This document shows, piece by piece, positions 44,295 to 53,212 of a DNA stretch of 64,000 nt. Both the position numbers and the translations under genes were made by a program. The stretch is from assembly GCF_038738535.1 (NCBI RefSeq), contig NZ_CP046128.1, positions 3,410,001 to 3,474,000 on the forward strand, given 5' to 3'. Every line of letters begins with the position of its first letter. The stretch's first letter is position 1. The notes under the pieces were generated by a model. The model saw nothing but the letters and a program-made list of their open reading frames with translations. It did no database searches and was not told where the DNA came from. Origin of the DNA: Bacillus pumilus (lineage in GTDB: Bacteria > Bacillota > Bacilli > Bacillales > Bacillaceae).

Positions 44295-45623
44295 CTATAT
44301 AAACATATTAATGATCATAATAAATGCAATAGCACTAACGGAAATGATCGTCTCCATAGCCGTCCATGTCAAAAACGTCTCTTTAATGGTCATACCAAAA
44401 TACTCCTTGATCAGCCAAAAACCAGAGTCATTGACGTGAGATAAAATTAACGAACCCGCTCCTGTGGCTAACACAAGCAGCTCTCTGCTCACATCCGGCA
44501 TAGTTGCAGCAATTGGGGCTACAATACCTGCTGCCGTCATCATAGAGACCGTCGCAGATCCTGTTGCTACACGAATCACCGCAGCAATTAGCCAGCTTAG
44601 CAAAATCGGTGAAATCGGCGAGTGTTTGGCTACATCTGCAATATAATCACCAACGCCCGAATCAATGAGCACATTATTGAAAGCCCCGCCTGCTCCAATG
44701 ACAAGCAAAATGGAAGCGATTGGTCCTAAGCACTCGTTGCTAAATGAAAGCACTCGGTCACGGCTCATTCCTTGCATAAATCCAAGACTGAAGAAAGAAT
44801 ACACCGTTGCAATCAGCAGTGCTGTAATTGGATCCCCGATGTACTTGAATACCTGGAACCACATATTGTCCTCTGGTAAGATAATGTCCGCCAATGTGGC
44901 AAGAAGCATCAGAATCACCGGCACCAATATGGTAAACATCGTATTCGCAAAGCCGGGGAGCCTTCGATCTTCATTTCGTTCAGTGAATTGCTTCCTCAGC
45001 ATCTCCGGAACTGGTTTATGTATCCGTTTTCCAATCCACTTACCATACAGCGGTCCAGCAATAATCGCTGTCGGCAATCCGACAATTATAGAAAAGAAAA
45101 TGGTTTTCCCCACGTTGGCATGATAGATGCCAACGGCTGCCATTGCCGCTGGATGAGGCGGCACTAGTCCATGCACGACAGACAAGCCAGCAATTAACGA
45201 GAGCCCAATTGTCACGAGTGAGATGCCTGTTTCAATGGCAATTGTAAAAAGTAAAGGAATGAGAAGAACGAAACCGACCTGGAAAAAGACAGGTATCCCC
45301 ACGATAAAGGCAACAAACATCATTGCCCAATGCACATTTTTCGTCCCAAACCGGCCGATTAAAGTTTGAGCTATCCGCTCTGCTCCCCCTGATTCAGCCA
45401 TCATTTTCCCAAGCATTGTACCAAGCGCTAGAACAATGGCCAGCAATGATAACGTATTGCCTAATCCCGTTTTAATCGATTGAATGATTTCCTGCAAATC
45501 CATTCCAGTAGCAAAGCCCACTAGCATAGAAGTAATAATTAAACTCACAAATGGATTCAGCTTAGCGATTGTAATGAGAATGAGTAAAAGGACAATCGCC
45601 GCAATCACGATGAATAAAAGCAT
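44295..45623 (-). CDS. gntP: gluconate permease GntP
   Basis: 442-residue proton-gluconate symporter (GntP family; B. subtilis GntP 448 aa) with about twelve membrane helices. Family motifs: SLLAIVLALGTMLGKMMAES, GIPVFFQVGFVLLIPL, LVPPHPAAMAA, and the C-terminal HVNDSGFWLIKEYF. ATG 45623 with AAAAGGTGGGAG upstream, 24 bases after gntK, so both are co-transcribed. Confidence 0.93.
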   Translation of the reverse strand: MLLFIVIAAIVLLLILITIAKLNPFVSLIITSMLVGFATGMDLQEIIQSIKTGLGNTLSLLAIVLALGTMLGKMMAESGGAERIAQTLIGRFGTKNVHWAMMFVAFIVGIPVFFQVGFVLLIPLLFTIAIETGISLVTIGLSLIAGLSVVHGLVPPHPAAMAAVGIYHANVGKTIFFSIIVGLPTAIIAGPLYGKWIGKRIHKPVPEMLRKQFTERNEDRRLPGFANTMFTILVPVILMLLATLADIILPEDNMWFQVFKYIGDPITALLIATVYSFFSLGFMQGMSRDRVLSFSNECLGPIASILLVIGAGGAFNNVLIDSGVGDYIADVAKHSPISPILLSWLIAAVIRVATGSATVSMMTAAGIVAPIAATMPDVSRELLVLATGAGSLILSHVNDSGFWLIKEYFGMTIKETFLTWTAMETIISVSAIAFIMIINMFI

Positions 45624-45647
45624 GTTCTCCCACCTTTTCCCTGATGT

Positions 45648-47192
45648 TTAACGATTTTGTTTTAATTGCAGCGCACTAATGACATCAAATTCATCCTTCA
45701 GTTTATCGTAGAGACGCTCATATAAATAAAACAGCTCTATGTAAGTTTCATTGTTCTTCATATTAGGTTCATGACGGGCAGAGATTCGAATCCACTCTTG
45801 AACCTCTTCTATCTCTTCCATATGACCTAAACTATGAAGTGCGAGGACAGCCGCCCCAAGTGCTGACGCTTCATAACTTTCTGGAACAAGTACTTCTCTG
45901 CCCATCGTATCCGCTAAAATTTGCCGCCACAGCGGTGATCGTGCAAATCCGCCCGAAGCTCTGACATCCTTTGCAGAACCGGTTAAATCTCTTAAGGCAA
46001 CACCGATCGAGAAAACACTCATAATGACGCCTTCTAACACAGCTCTAATAAAATGCTCCCGCTTATGCTGGAGACCGATCCCAAAGAAGGTGCCTCTCGC
46101 ATTTGGATTCCAATAAGGTGCACGCTCACCCGATAAAAATGGCAGAAACAGCAGTCCCTCTGAGCCTGCTGGAATCTTTTCTGCAATATCCATCATTAAA
46201 TCGTAAGGGTCCACACCAAGGCGCTTTGCTACCTCCACCTCTGAAGATCCAAATTCATCCTTCAGCCATCTCAGCATGATCCCGCCATTATTGGTCGGTC
46301 CTCCCACAACCCAATGTTTATCTGTCAGCGCATAGCAGAACGTTCTTGATTGCTCATCTGTGATTGGTTTGTCTACAACCGTACGGACCGCACCGCTTGT
46401 CCCAATCGTAACAGCCACCTCTCCTTTTCCAATCGCGCCAACACCTAAATTCGCTAGAACGCCATCATTCGCACCAATCACAAATGGTGTATCTTCTTTA
46501 ATGCCCATGCGCAGTGCAATCTCAGGCTGAAGTCCTCTCAGCTGATACGTCGTTGGGACAAGTTCAGACAGTTGACTGGCTTCAATTCCAGCAATACGAA
46601 GCGCCTGTTCATCCCATTGAAGCGTTTCCAAATGGAACAGACCTGTTGCTGAAGCGATTGAATAATCGACGACATACTGACCGAAGAAATGATAAAGAAT
46701 ATATTCTTTGATAGAAATAAATTTCGCTGCCTTCTTGAAGAGATCAGGTGTCATTTCCTTGATCCAACGTATTTTTGAAAGCGGTGACATTGGATGGATC
46801 GGTGTACCTGTCCTTTTATAAATGTGGAAGCCATCCATATCTGATAAGATTCGTTTCGCTTGTTCTGCACTTCTGTTATCTGCCCAAATGATACTGTTCG
46901 TTAACGCCTTGCCATCCTCATCCATCACAATTAAGGAATGCATCGCAGTACTAATCCCGATGCCGATGAGATTTGCTACATCAAATGCTGCTGTCGTCAA
47001 TGCACCTCTTACACTCGCAATGACGGCTTCTAATATCTTTTCAGGGTCCTGCTCAACCCATGCTGGCTGGGGCTGAATGAGATCATAAGGTACTGAATGC
47101 TTCGTTATTACTTTCCCCTGTGGTCCAAACAGAACCGCCTTTGTACTTGTTGTTCCAATATCCAAACCAATTACCGCCTGGTTTCCCTTCAT
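45648..47192 (-). CDS. gntK: gluconokinase GntK
   Basis: 514-residue FGGY-family sugar kinase that phosphorylates gluconate to 6-phosphogluconate for the pentose phosphate pathway. N-terminal phosphate loop GLDIGTTSTKAVLFG, catalytic Asp in GANDGVLANLG (about residue 238) and the FGGY signature region WVVGGPTNNGGIMLRW, then SGGFARSPLWRQI. I place the start at ATG 47192 by family length; its ribosome-binding site is weak and a TTG at 47207 also keeps the frame. Operon with gntP. Confidence 0.9.
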   Translation of the reverse strand: MKGNQAVIGLDIGTTSTKAVLFGPQGKVITKHSVPYDLIQPQPAWVEQDPEKILEAVIASVRGALTTAAFDVANLIGIGISTAMHSLIVMDEDGKALTNSIIWADNRSAEQAKRILSDMDGFHIYKRTGTPIHPMSPLSKIRWIKEMTPDLFKKAAKFISIKEYILYHFFGQYVVDYSIASATGLFHLETLQWDEQALRIAGIEASQLSELVPTTYQLRGLQPEIALRMGIKEDTPFVIGANDGVLANLGVGAIGKGEVAVTIGTSGAVRTVVDKPITDEQSRTFCYALTDKHWVVGGPTNNGGIMLRWLKDEFGSSEVEVAKRLGVDPYDLMMDIAEKIPAGSEGLLFLPFLSGERAPYWNPNARGTFFGIGLQHKREHFIRAVLEGVIMSVFSIGVALRDLTGSAKDVRASGGFARSPLWRQILADTMGREVLVPESYEASALGAAVLALHSLGHMEEIEEVQEWIRISARHEPNMKNNETYIELFYLYERLYDKLKDEFDVISALQLKQNR

Positions 47193-47296
47193 CTGTATCA
47201 CGCCCAATCATTGATTTGAAATCACATATGTAGTTTTTGATATACCTGTTAAATCCCATTATAAAAATATTTTTTTCGACATTCAACGACCGTAAA

Positions 47297-47309
47297 GAAA
47301 ATTATTTTC
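47297..47309 (-). promoter_or_regulatory. 13-bp palindrome, candidate RpiR operator
   Basis: GAAAATTATTTTC is a perfect palindrome in the 185-base gap upstream of gntK and downstream of the RpiR-type gene. RpiR/SIS regulators often bind AT-rich GAAA...TTTC palindromes. Assignment is inference. Confidence 0.45.
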
Positions 47310-47377
47310 ATCCAAAAGCTCACAATCGTTACCATAGCAGCATTTTTCATCATCAGAAAAATTTATTTTTGGAATCA

Positions 47378-48235
47378 TTACACCCTTTTTTGTGATATGG
47401 TTTCTCGCATTTGCTTTAAATTTGTTATTGTTTCCTGCTGCCTTAAGTGAGCAAGTGCAAAGTATAGAACGTCAATGACAGTCAGCTGAGCAAGTCTTGC
47501 AGACATCGCTTCTGTTCGAAAAGCCGTTTCTTGCGTCGCTGTATACAACGTGACATCTGCAAGCTGACTCAATGGAGAGCGCTGATAGCTTGTAATGCCG
47601 ATGGTTTTGGCTCCTTTTCCCTTTGCTGTTTTCATCGCATCGAGTAAATCTTTATTACGTCCAGAATGAGATATACCGATCACTGTACTGTGCTGGTCAA
47701 GGAGACCAGCAGACATCGCTTGAAAGTGAGAATCTGTGTGAACAATACAGTTGATACCTGTCCTCATAAATTTATGAAAAGCGTCTGTTGCAATGAGTCC
47801 AGACCCACCACTCCCATAAAACTCTAAGCGTTTCGCTTCATGTATGATTTGGATGGCCTTTTCTACATCCTCTGGATTCAACAATTGAAAGCTATCCTTT
47901 AAAGCGGATATATTCGCCTGAAAAACCTTTTGCATAAAAATCGCTGTATCATCATCAAGACTCATTTCTTCATCTACATAATTAGGCTTTGTTTGGTCTA
48001 TTTCCTGGGCAATAGCAATCTTCAAATCTTGAAAGCCCTCAAATCCAAGCCTTTTACAAAGACGAAAAATCGTTGCCTCTGAGCTCGCTGTCTTTTTCGC
48101 AAGTTCTACAATAGACAAATGGATGATGTCGCGGGGCTCACTCGTAATATGTTCTGCAATTCCTTTCAGCTTTGGCGGCAATCCCCTGCTTGCTGCTCGT
48201 ATTTTTTCAATACTACTTAAACTAACAGAAGCCAA
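47378..48235 (-). CDS. MurR/RpiR-family regulator next to gnt genes
   Basis: 285-residue regulator. N-terminal HTH (HLSIVELAKKTASSEATIFR, then LCKRLGFEGFQDLKIAI) at residues 30-75, and a C-terminal SIS sugar-phosphate-binding domain at about 120-260 (EFYGSGGSGLIATDAFHKFM, VIGISHSGRNKDLLDAMK). ATG 48235 with GGGAGGAGTG upstream. It replaces the GntR-type repressor that heads the gnt operon of B. subtilis, so it probably responds to 6-phosphogluconate or a related sugar phosphate. It is the only regulator candidate for gntKP in the window. Confidence 0.85.
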   Translation of the reverse strand: MASVSLSSIEKIRAASRGLPPKLKGIAEHITSEPRDIIHLSIVELAKKTASSEATIFRLCKRLGFEGFQDLKIAIAQEIDQTKPNYVDEEMSLDDDTAIFMQKVFQANISALKDSFQLLNPEDVEKAIQIIHEAKRLEFYGSGGSGLIATDAFHKFMRTGINCIVHTDSHFQAMSAGLLDQHSTVIGISHSGRNKDLLDAMKTAKGKGAKTIGITSYQRSPLSQLADVTLYTATQETAFRTEAMSARLAQLTVIDVLYFALAHLRQQETITNLKQMRETISQKRV

Positions 48236-48293
48236 ATGACTTCACTCCTCCCTTATTGATGTGAACGCATACATTTCCTCATGTTCCCATCTT

Positions 48294-48330
48294 ATAAAAA
48301 AGAAGCCTGTTTGCACAGACTTCTCTTTTT
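48294..48330 (-). terminator. terminator of the DUF3969 gene
   Basis: In transcript sense AGAAGTCTGT pairs with ACAGGCTTCT around GCAA and is followed by TTTTTTAT. Confidence 0.85.
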
Positions 48331-48399
48331 ATGAATTCATCGTTTTGATCAATAAATCAAAAAAGATTTACTCAAAATTTTATAATATACACTTTTAGC

Positions 48400-48738
48400 T
48401 CAACAATCTACCACATTATTTTCAACTTCATTTTCTATATTTCTTTCCAAAAATCTTAAGCATTTTACCCTTATTTCTTCTAAACTATCACTTAATTCAT
48501 GTGGTATTAAACTTTCTACATCTTCAAGTTCTGTTCCCAAATGAAGTATATTTATCAGTTCTTCATTTATCCCTTTCTTTTTTAAAACATCGATTGTTCG
48601 AGGACTGAACATGAGCTTTTCCGCTTCTTCTATAGTGATTAAACCTTCTTTTAGCGATATGATTATACCAATGATATTTATAACAATAATCCTATCTAAA
48701 TCTTCATGTGAAGAATATCTTAGTTCTATTTTATTCAT
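48400..48738 (-). CDS. DUF3969-family protein, probable immunity protein
   Basis: 112-residue acidic protein, Ile/Leu/Glu-rich. The layout (ELRYSSHEDLDRIIVINIIG, ISLKEGLITIEEAEKLMFSP) matches the DUF3969 family found with polymorphic toxins. Codon use is much more AT-rich than its neighbours, suggesting transfer. ATG 48738 overlaps the stop codon of a 3' toxin fragment lying just upstream, the usual toxin-immunity arrangement. With the toxin decayed, the gene may survive as an orphan immunity gene. Direct evidence of immunity is absent. Confidence 0.7.
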   Translation of the reverse strand: MNKIELRYSSHEDLDRIIVINIIGIIISLKEGLITIEEAEKLMFSPRTIDVLKKKGINEELINILHLGTELEDVESLIPHELSDSLEEIRVKCLRFLERNIENEVENNVVDC

Positions 48739-48919
48739 AAATCATTTCACACTCCAACCTTTTCACATCATACACCAAACCAGATTTACTTTGAAAATAA
48801 TGCACAGAAACCTTTTTTCCGTCTTTATATCCATCTTTATATACTTTTTTCCAAGTCCCTCCTTCAATCTGTTTTAACTCCGATAACAATTTTTTATTAT
48901 TTACTGTAACTTTTTTAGT
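48731..48919 (-). pseudogene. 3' fragment of a polymorphic-toxin-like gene
   Basis: The minus-strand frame from 48919 to the stop at 48731 encodes 62 residues. It begins TKKVTVNNKKLLSELKQIEG and continues TWKKVYKDGYKDGKKVSVHY and FQSKSGLVYDVKRLECE. A stop codon directly precedes it, so no intact start is present; a TTG inside could start 52 residues. The composition and the overlapping downstream DUF3969 gene fit the C-terminal end of an effector such as an LXG or Rhs toxin. Family unknown. Confidence 0.55.
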
Positions 48920-49099
48920 CTACAAAAATAGTACGGATGACAAGACCCCATACAGCATCGGCTCCTTTATAACCAATTTGTACACTTTTGTCTTTTGAAG
49001 AAGCCTCTCGATTAATATGGAATGTTACAGACGGTGAGAATAACGATACAATTAAAGTAAAAATAATTAGAAAAGGAAAATGATATATTTGAATGACAT
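48915..49099 (-). pseudogene. frameshifted small signal-peptide-type gene
   Basis: An ATG at 49099 reads MSFKYIIFLF and then hits a stop. One base out of frame the sequence continues as LIIFTLIVSLFSPSVTFHIN, then REASSKDKSVQIGYKGADAV and WGLVIRTIFVD to a stop at 48917-48915. The joined product would be a 60-residue protein with one N-terminal membrane helix and Bacillus-like codons. The break falls in the run of T and C near 49070. It could be a sequencing error or a real lesion. Confidence 0.4.
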
Positions 49100-49280
49100 A
49101 ACAAAATATTCACTATAATCTAATCATATAGCGCAAGGAAAACTTCACCTAACCTTCCGATATATAAGTGTCTTTTAAACTCATTTTTTTATAAACCTTA
49201 TCTGTATGATTCTTATGAATCTTTTCCCCGTCTCACTCGTATATACTAAAAGAGTGATTGATTTGAAAGGAGATCTGTTT

Positions 49281-50957
49281 GTGGGATATATTTTGTTATT
49301 TTCGGTTGTGATCGGTCTTGTCTTGACCCTTTTGCTCACACCGCTCAGATTGATCGTTAGAAAGAAAGGAACAGAACAGCAGGTTCCGCTTATGTGGATT
49401 GCAGGCCTTGCTTTGCTGTTCATGGTCGGTATTTTTGTTTTCTATTACATCTCCAATTTAGATCGCAACCCTTCATCCCTATGGTTGATTGGACTTGTTG
49501 TGACAGCAGCAGGTGCCTTTTTGTCAGTTGGATTGGAGCGTAAGATCAAAGGCGTGCTGTTTCTTATTCTATTACTGCTCGGTGTTTATATGGCGACAGC
49601 TTTTCTATTCAATGCGAATGAGAAATTTGATGTCTCTAAAATGGAACAAAAAGTGGAAATCAAAGCGTTTGATGAGACGGAAACACCTGCAAGTGTACCG
49701 CCTCAATTCGCTCGGAACAAAATGAAGAAATCGTTTGGACAGGTTCCGAACACAAGCTACTATGAGCTTGGCAGCCTGCAAATCCAGAAGGTCAACGGTG
49801 AGTATGTGTACATCGCCCCAGTGGAATTCTCGGACTTCTTTAAATGGATTCGTTCGGGCAGTACGCCGGGTTACTTTACACTAAGTGCGACCGACTCATC
49901 TGCTAATCCAAAGTTTGTAAAAACAGAGATGGTTTATACGCCTTCCTCTTATTTCAACAAAGAAATTGAGCGGCATATCCGGCTTCAGTACCCTGATTTG
50001 ATTTTCTACGGCGACACCCAGCTGGAAATCAATGATGATGGTAAGCCTTATTACATTCGCACGTATGGCGATTTTATCTCTGCCCGAAACGGCTTTAAAG
50101 CTTCCGGCGTAGTCGTTGTTGATGCCAAAACAGGCGCAACGAAGAAATATGCTCTAGATCAAGTACCTGCTTTTATTGATGGTGCTGTTTCACCAGAATC
50201 GGTCAGTCTGCAAAACAGTTATTTCGGAAACTATATTCACGGGTTCTGGAACAGTATGTTTGGAAAATCAGATGTGAAGCTGCCTTCAGATGAAGGAACA
50301 GAAGCCAATGTAAGTCCAGTGTTTGATTCAAAAGGAGATATGTATTACTTCACAGATTTCACAAGTCCGAAAGAGGGCGTTGATTCGATGCTTGGGTATG
50401 CCCTGACAAATGCCCGGACAGGAAAAGCGACTTACTATACCGGTAATCTTGAAGAGTCCTACATGGATTCTCAAGGTGCTCTGCAAATTATTGAAAAACG
50501 ATTCATCGAGAAGAAATGGAAAGGGCGCATGCCCATTCTCTATAATTTCTATGGAGAAGCCAGCTGGCTCACACCGGTTCTCGATTCAAATGGATTCCTG
50601 CAAAACTACTTTATCGTTTCTGCAGCCAATCCTGAAATCGCTGCGTACGCTTCAACACCAAACGAAGCATTGAGAGCCTATAAGACAGCTCTTCAAAAAG
50701 GCGGCGGCACCGTCAACAGTTCATCTAAGCAGGAAAAGAAAGAAGCTACAGGAAAAGTCAAACGAGTCTATAAAGAAAAGACCGGTGATTATACAACCGT
50801 CACCTTCCTGCTAGACGATGGGAAAAGCTACACCATGTCATCTGAAAAAGAACCTCTTGTCATTTATTTAAAAGAAGGCGATCAGGTCACCATGAAATAC
50901 ACAGATACAGGTGAAATCTTCCTTCCAGTTGATGAAATCAAAATCAAAGGATTATAA
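49281..50957 (+). CDS. membrane protein of unknown function
   Basis: 558-residue protein. I choose GTG 49281 because AAAGGAG is eight bases upstream; the longer frame begins in an unlikely region. Four membrane helices at residues about 2-20, 37-57, 67-85 and 91-111 precede a soluble domain of about 400 residues. The soluble part has repeated Tyr-rich beta segments (SYYELGSLQIQKVNGEYVYI, VVVVDAKTGATKKYALDQVP), then a Lys/Ser linker (SSSKQEKKEATGKV) and a C-terminal OB-like beta domain. I do not recognise the family. Its own terminator follows, so it is probably monocistronic. Confidence 0.65.
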   Translation: MGYILLFSVVIGLVLTLLLTPLRLIVRKKGTEQQVPLMWIAGLALLFMVGIFVFYYISNLDRNPSSLWLIGLVVTAAGAFLSVGLERKIKGVLFLILLLLGVYMATAFLFNANEKFDVSKMEQKVEIKAFDETETPASVPPQFARNKMKKSFGQVPNTSYYELGSLQIQKVNGEYVYIAPVEFSDFFKWIRSGSTPGYFTLSATDSSANPKFVKTEMVYTPSSYFNKEIERHIRLQYPDLIFYGDTQLEINDDGKPYYIRTYGDFISARNGFKASGVVVVDAKTGATKKYALDQVPAFIDGAVSPESVSLQNSYFGNYIHGFWNSMFGKSDVKLPSDEGTEANVSPVFDSKGDMYYFTDFTSPKEGVDSMLGYALTNARTGKATYYTGNLEESYMDSQGALQIIEKRFIEKKWKGRMPILYNFYGEASWLTPVLDSNGFLQNYFIVSAANPEIAAYASTPNEALRAYKTALQKGGGTVNSSSKQEKKEATGKVKRVYKEKTGDYTTVTFLLDDGKSYTMSSEKEPLVIYLKEGDQVTMKYTDTGEIFLPVDEIKIKGL

Positions 50958-50996
50958 AAAAAGACGTTTCTCCTACTGAGGAGAAGCGTCTTTTCT
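50957..50996. terminator. bidirectional terminator (membrane protein / LysR gene)
   Basis: AAAAAGACG-TTT-CTCCT pairs with AGGAG-AAG-CGTCTTTT, followed by T-rich sequence. It overlaps the LysR-gene 3' end. Confidence 0.8.
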
Positions 50997-51872
50997 CTCT
51001 TTCCTTAACAATTCAACGAGCAATTCTTTATTTTTATTTCCCCCTGTCATTGGTGACTCGACATAGGAGAATTTTCGTTTGAAATCCATTCCTCTCACAG
51101 AAATGACAGCCAATTCACCGCCAATGCTGCCTCGCTGGAGGACATATTTAGATAAAACGGAAAGCCCCATTCCGTGGATCACAGCTTCTTTAATCGCTTG
51201 ATTGCTGCTAAATGTCACAAATGTCCGTGCTTTCAGTCCATTTGATTTCAGGACGTGCTGTAAGTATTCTCCGGTACCTGATCCCTCTTCTCTTGTGATC
51301 CATGTTTCGTTTTGCAATTGATCAATCGTGACATCCTTTTTCTTAGCAAAGGGGTGATCTAATGGCGCCACGATATAGAGCTCGTCTTCTAGAAAAGTTT
51401 CGACAGTTAGTTCTTTGTCATTGGTCTGTCCTTCGATCAAACCGATGTCGACATGGAATAAGCGGACATGTCTGGCGATCGCCTCTGTGTTATCAATGAC
51501 CACCTCAATATCAACATGCGGATAGAGCTGATGAAACTCTGCCAATATTTGCGGCAGCACGTACTCTCCAATGGTGAAACTCGCCCCGATTGTCAGCTTC
51601 CCTCTTGCCAGATGATGATGCTCATAAATATCCTGCTTCGCCTGTTCATATAAACGAATGATTTGTTTTGATCGATGGTACAGCATATCCCCAGTTGGTG
51701 TAACCGTTAATTGCTTTGGCGAACGATTCAGCAGAACGGTCTGGAATTCCTGCTCCAAGTTCTTAATATGAAGACTGACACTCGGCTGAGAAATCCGCAG
51801 CTTTTGGGCTGCTTTTGTAAAGTTTTTCTCTTCCACAACTGTCACAAATGTCTTCAGTGCATCGTAATACAT
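50973..51872 (-). CDS. LysR-family transcriptional regulator
   Basis: 299-residue LTTR. The winged HTH at residues 1-60 (FTVVEEKNFTKAAQKLRISQ, PSVSLHIKNLEQEF) is followed by a periplasmic-binding-protein-like effector domain (GKLTIGASFTIGEYVLPQIL). Length and sequence resemble B. subtilis CysL and related sulfur or nitrogen regulators, but its target cannot be fixed here. ATG 51872 with AGGAGAGGGACCG upstream. It is divergent from ganR across 172 bases and convergent with the membrane-protein gene. Confidence 0.8.
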   Translation of the reverse strand: MYYDALKTFVTVVEEKNFTKAAQKLRISQPSVSLHIKNLEQEFQTVLLNRSPKQLTVTPTGDMLYHRSKQIIRLYEQAKQDIYEHHHLARGKLTIGASFTIGEYVLPQILAEFHQLYPHVDIEVVIDNTEAIARHVRLFHVDIGLIEGQTNDKELTVETFLEDELYIVAPLDHPFAKKKDVTIDQLQNETWITREEGSGTGEYLQHVLKSNGLKARTFVTFSSNQAIKEAVIHGMGLSVLSKYVLQRGSIGGELAVISVRGMDFKRKFSYVESPMTGGNKNKELLVELLRKERKDASPQ

Positions 51873-52044
51873 CGGTCCCTCTCCTATCAGAAATCTTAAT
51901 CCAAAACCTTTCATATATATATCTTACTAATTCCTTCCCAGTGCGTAAAGAAGCGCTTAATTGAAAATAATTTAATAAAAATATTTACTAATTTTTTTAA
52001 AGACTCTATACTAGGAGGAGATATTTTCTATAGGAGGTGCTGAT

Positions 52045-53040
52045 TTGGCAGCTAAAATAAAGGACATTGCTGAAAAAGCTGGATTATCCATTGCGACTGT
52101 ATCTCGTGTACTAAACCAAGATCCCAACCTATCTGTCACGGATCAAACACGCGAAAAAGTATACGCCGCCGCAGAAGCTTTGTCCTATCAAAAGAAAACA
52201 TTCAAACATTCATTAAAAAAAATCGCCTTTCTCTATTGGATGACCGAAAAGGAAGAGCTTGAAGATATTTATTTTAAATCCATTCGACTGGGCATTGAGG
52301 AACTGACCAATACTCGGAGTTTAAATGTCACCGCTTACAATCCATCTGATGGGCTTCATTCCATTGATCCTTCTACAGAAGGGATCATCGCCATCGGCCG
52401 ATTTAAAACGTCAGAGCTTGATCAATTATATGCAATCACCCAGCATATCGTTTTTATTGATACGTCACCGGATGAAGACCGTTTTGATTCTGTAAAGCCA
52501 AACCTGAAACGAATTGTTGAAAAGATCATCGATTCTTTTATTGAAAAAGAGCACACATCTATTGGATTCATTGGCGGCACAGACCTTGATCTGAATACGA
52601 ATGTGCATATTCCAGATATTCGCGAAACGACTTTCCGTGAATATATGATGGCTCACAATGTCCTTGATGAGCGATTGGTCTATGTCGGTCACCATTTCTC
52701 AGTAGATGAAGGCTATTCGCTGATGATGAAGGCGATTGATGAGCTTGGTGATGACCTGCCCACCGCTTTTTGTGTCGCTAGTGATCCTCTTGCCATCGGC
52801 TGCTTACAAGCATTAAACGAGCGCGGATTTTCTCTGCCGAACCGCGTGAGCGTCTTTAGTATCAACGATATTCATGTGTCTCAATATGTGTCACCACCGC
52901 TCACCACGTATCATATCCACACGTCTTTACTTTGTGAAACAGCTGTCGATTTACTGTTAGAAAGACTTGTGGACGGCAGAACATTACCTAAAACTGTTCT
53001 GATTGCTTCAGAACCTGTCTTTCGAAAAAGTACGATATAA
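52045..53040 (+). CDS. ganR: LacI-family repressor of the galactan operon, GanR
   Basis: 331-residue LacI/GalR-type repressor (B. subtilis GanR 330 aa). The HTH is at residues 4-24 (IKDIAEKAGLSIATVSRVLN), then the hinge and two sugar-binding lobes (FIGGTDLDLNTN, FCVASDPLAIGCLQAL). The start is TTG 52045, with AGGAGG seven bases ahead. Divergent from the LysR gene and immediately upstream of ganSPQBA, it represses that operon and responds to galactobiose-type products. Confidence 0.92.
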   Translation: MAAKIKDIAEKAGLSIATVSRVLNQDPNLSVTDQTREKVYAAAEALSYQKKTFKHSLKKIAFLYWMTEKEELEDIYFKSIRLGIEELTNTRSLNVTAYNPSDGLHSIDPSTEGIIAIGRFKTSELDQLYAITQHIVFIDTSPDEDRFDSVKPNLKRIVEKIIDSFIEKEHTSIGFIGGTDLDLNTNVHIPDIRETTFREYMMAHNVLDERLVYVGHHFSVDEGYSLMMKAIDELGDDLPTAFCVASDPLAIGCLQALNERGFSLPNRVSVFSINDIHVSQYVSPPLTTYHIHTSLLCETAVDLLLERLVDGRTLPKTVLIASEPVFRKSTI

Positions 53041-53045
53041 ACAAC

Positions 53046-53082
53046 TAGAAGCCCCGTCCAATGTGGAGGGCTTCTTTTCTCT
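53046..53082 (+). terminator. ganR terminator
   Basis: GAAGCCC and GGGCTTC pair around a 17-nt loop and are followed by TTTTCTCTC. Confidence 0.8.
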
Positions 53083-53089
53083 CTATATG

Positions 53090-53105
53090 AGTAAAAAATT
53101 TTACT
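53090..53105 (+). promoter_or_regulatory. GanR operator candidate upstream of ganS
   Basis: AGTAAAA (53090-53096) and TTTTACT (53099-53105) form a perfect inverted repeat with a 2-nt centre. Further TTTACT copies occur at 53127 and 53136 and in the ganR leader near 51990. Confidence 0.65.
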
Positions 53106-53126
53106 TAATAAATTTAATGAAATATG

Positions 53127-53155
53127 TTTACTTTTTTTACTTAAGTTGATATTCT
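53127..53155 (+). promoter_or_regulatory. ganS promoter
   Basis: TTTACT (53127-53132), a 17-nt spacer and TATTCT (53150-53155). The -35 coincides with a TTTACT operator-like repeat, so repressor binding would block the polymerase. Confidence 0.5.
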
Positions 53156-53161
53156 CACATT

Positions 53162-53177
53162 AAGAAAGCGTTTTCTT
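53162..53177 (+). promoter_or_regulatory. cre site downstream of the ganS promoter
   Basis: AAGAAAGCGTTTTCTT closely matches the catabolite-responsive element consensus with its central CG, and lies just downstream of the predicted start site (road-block position). Confidence 0.8.
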
Positions 53178-53212
53178 ATTATCTGTGAAAATAGAACGAG
53201 AGGGGATTACCA

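Noticed and set aside
44665-45123. 152-residue frame antisense to gntP
   Set aside because: Shadow of a transporter gene, no start signal.
48970-49082. Plus-strand frame ending EEASRLIWNVTDGENNDTIK
   Set aside because: Reads plausibly but has no ATG or SD and lies antisense to a better minus-strand reading; kept only as a note.
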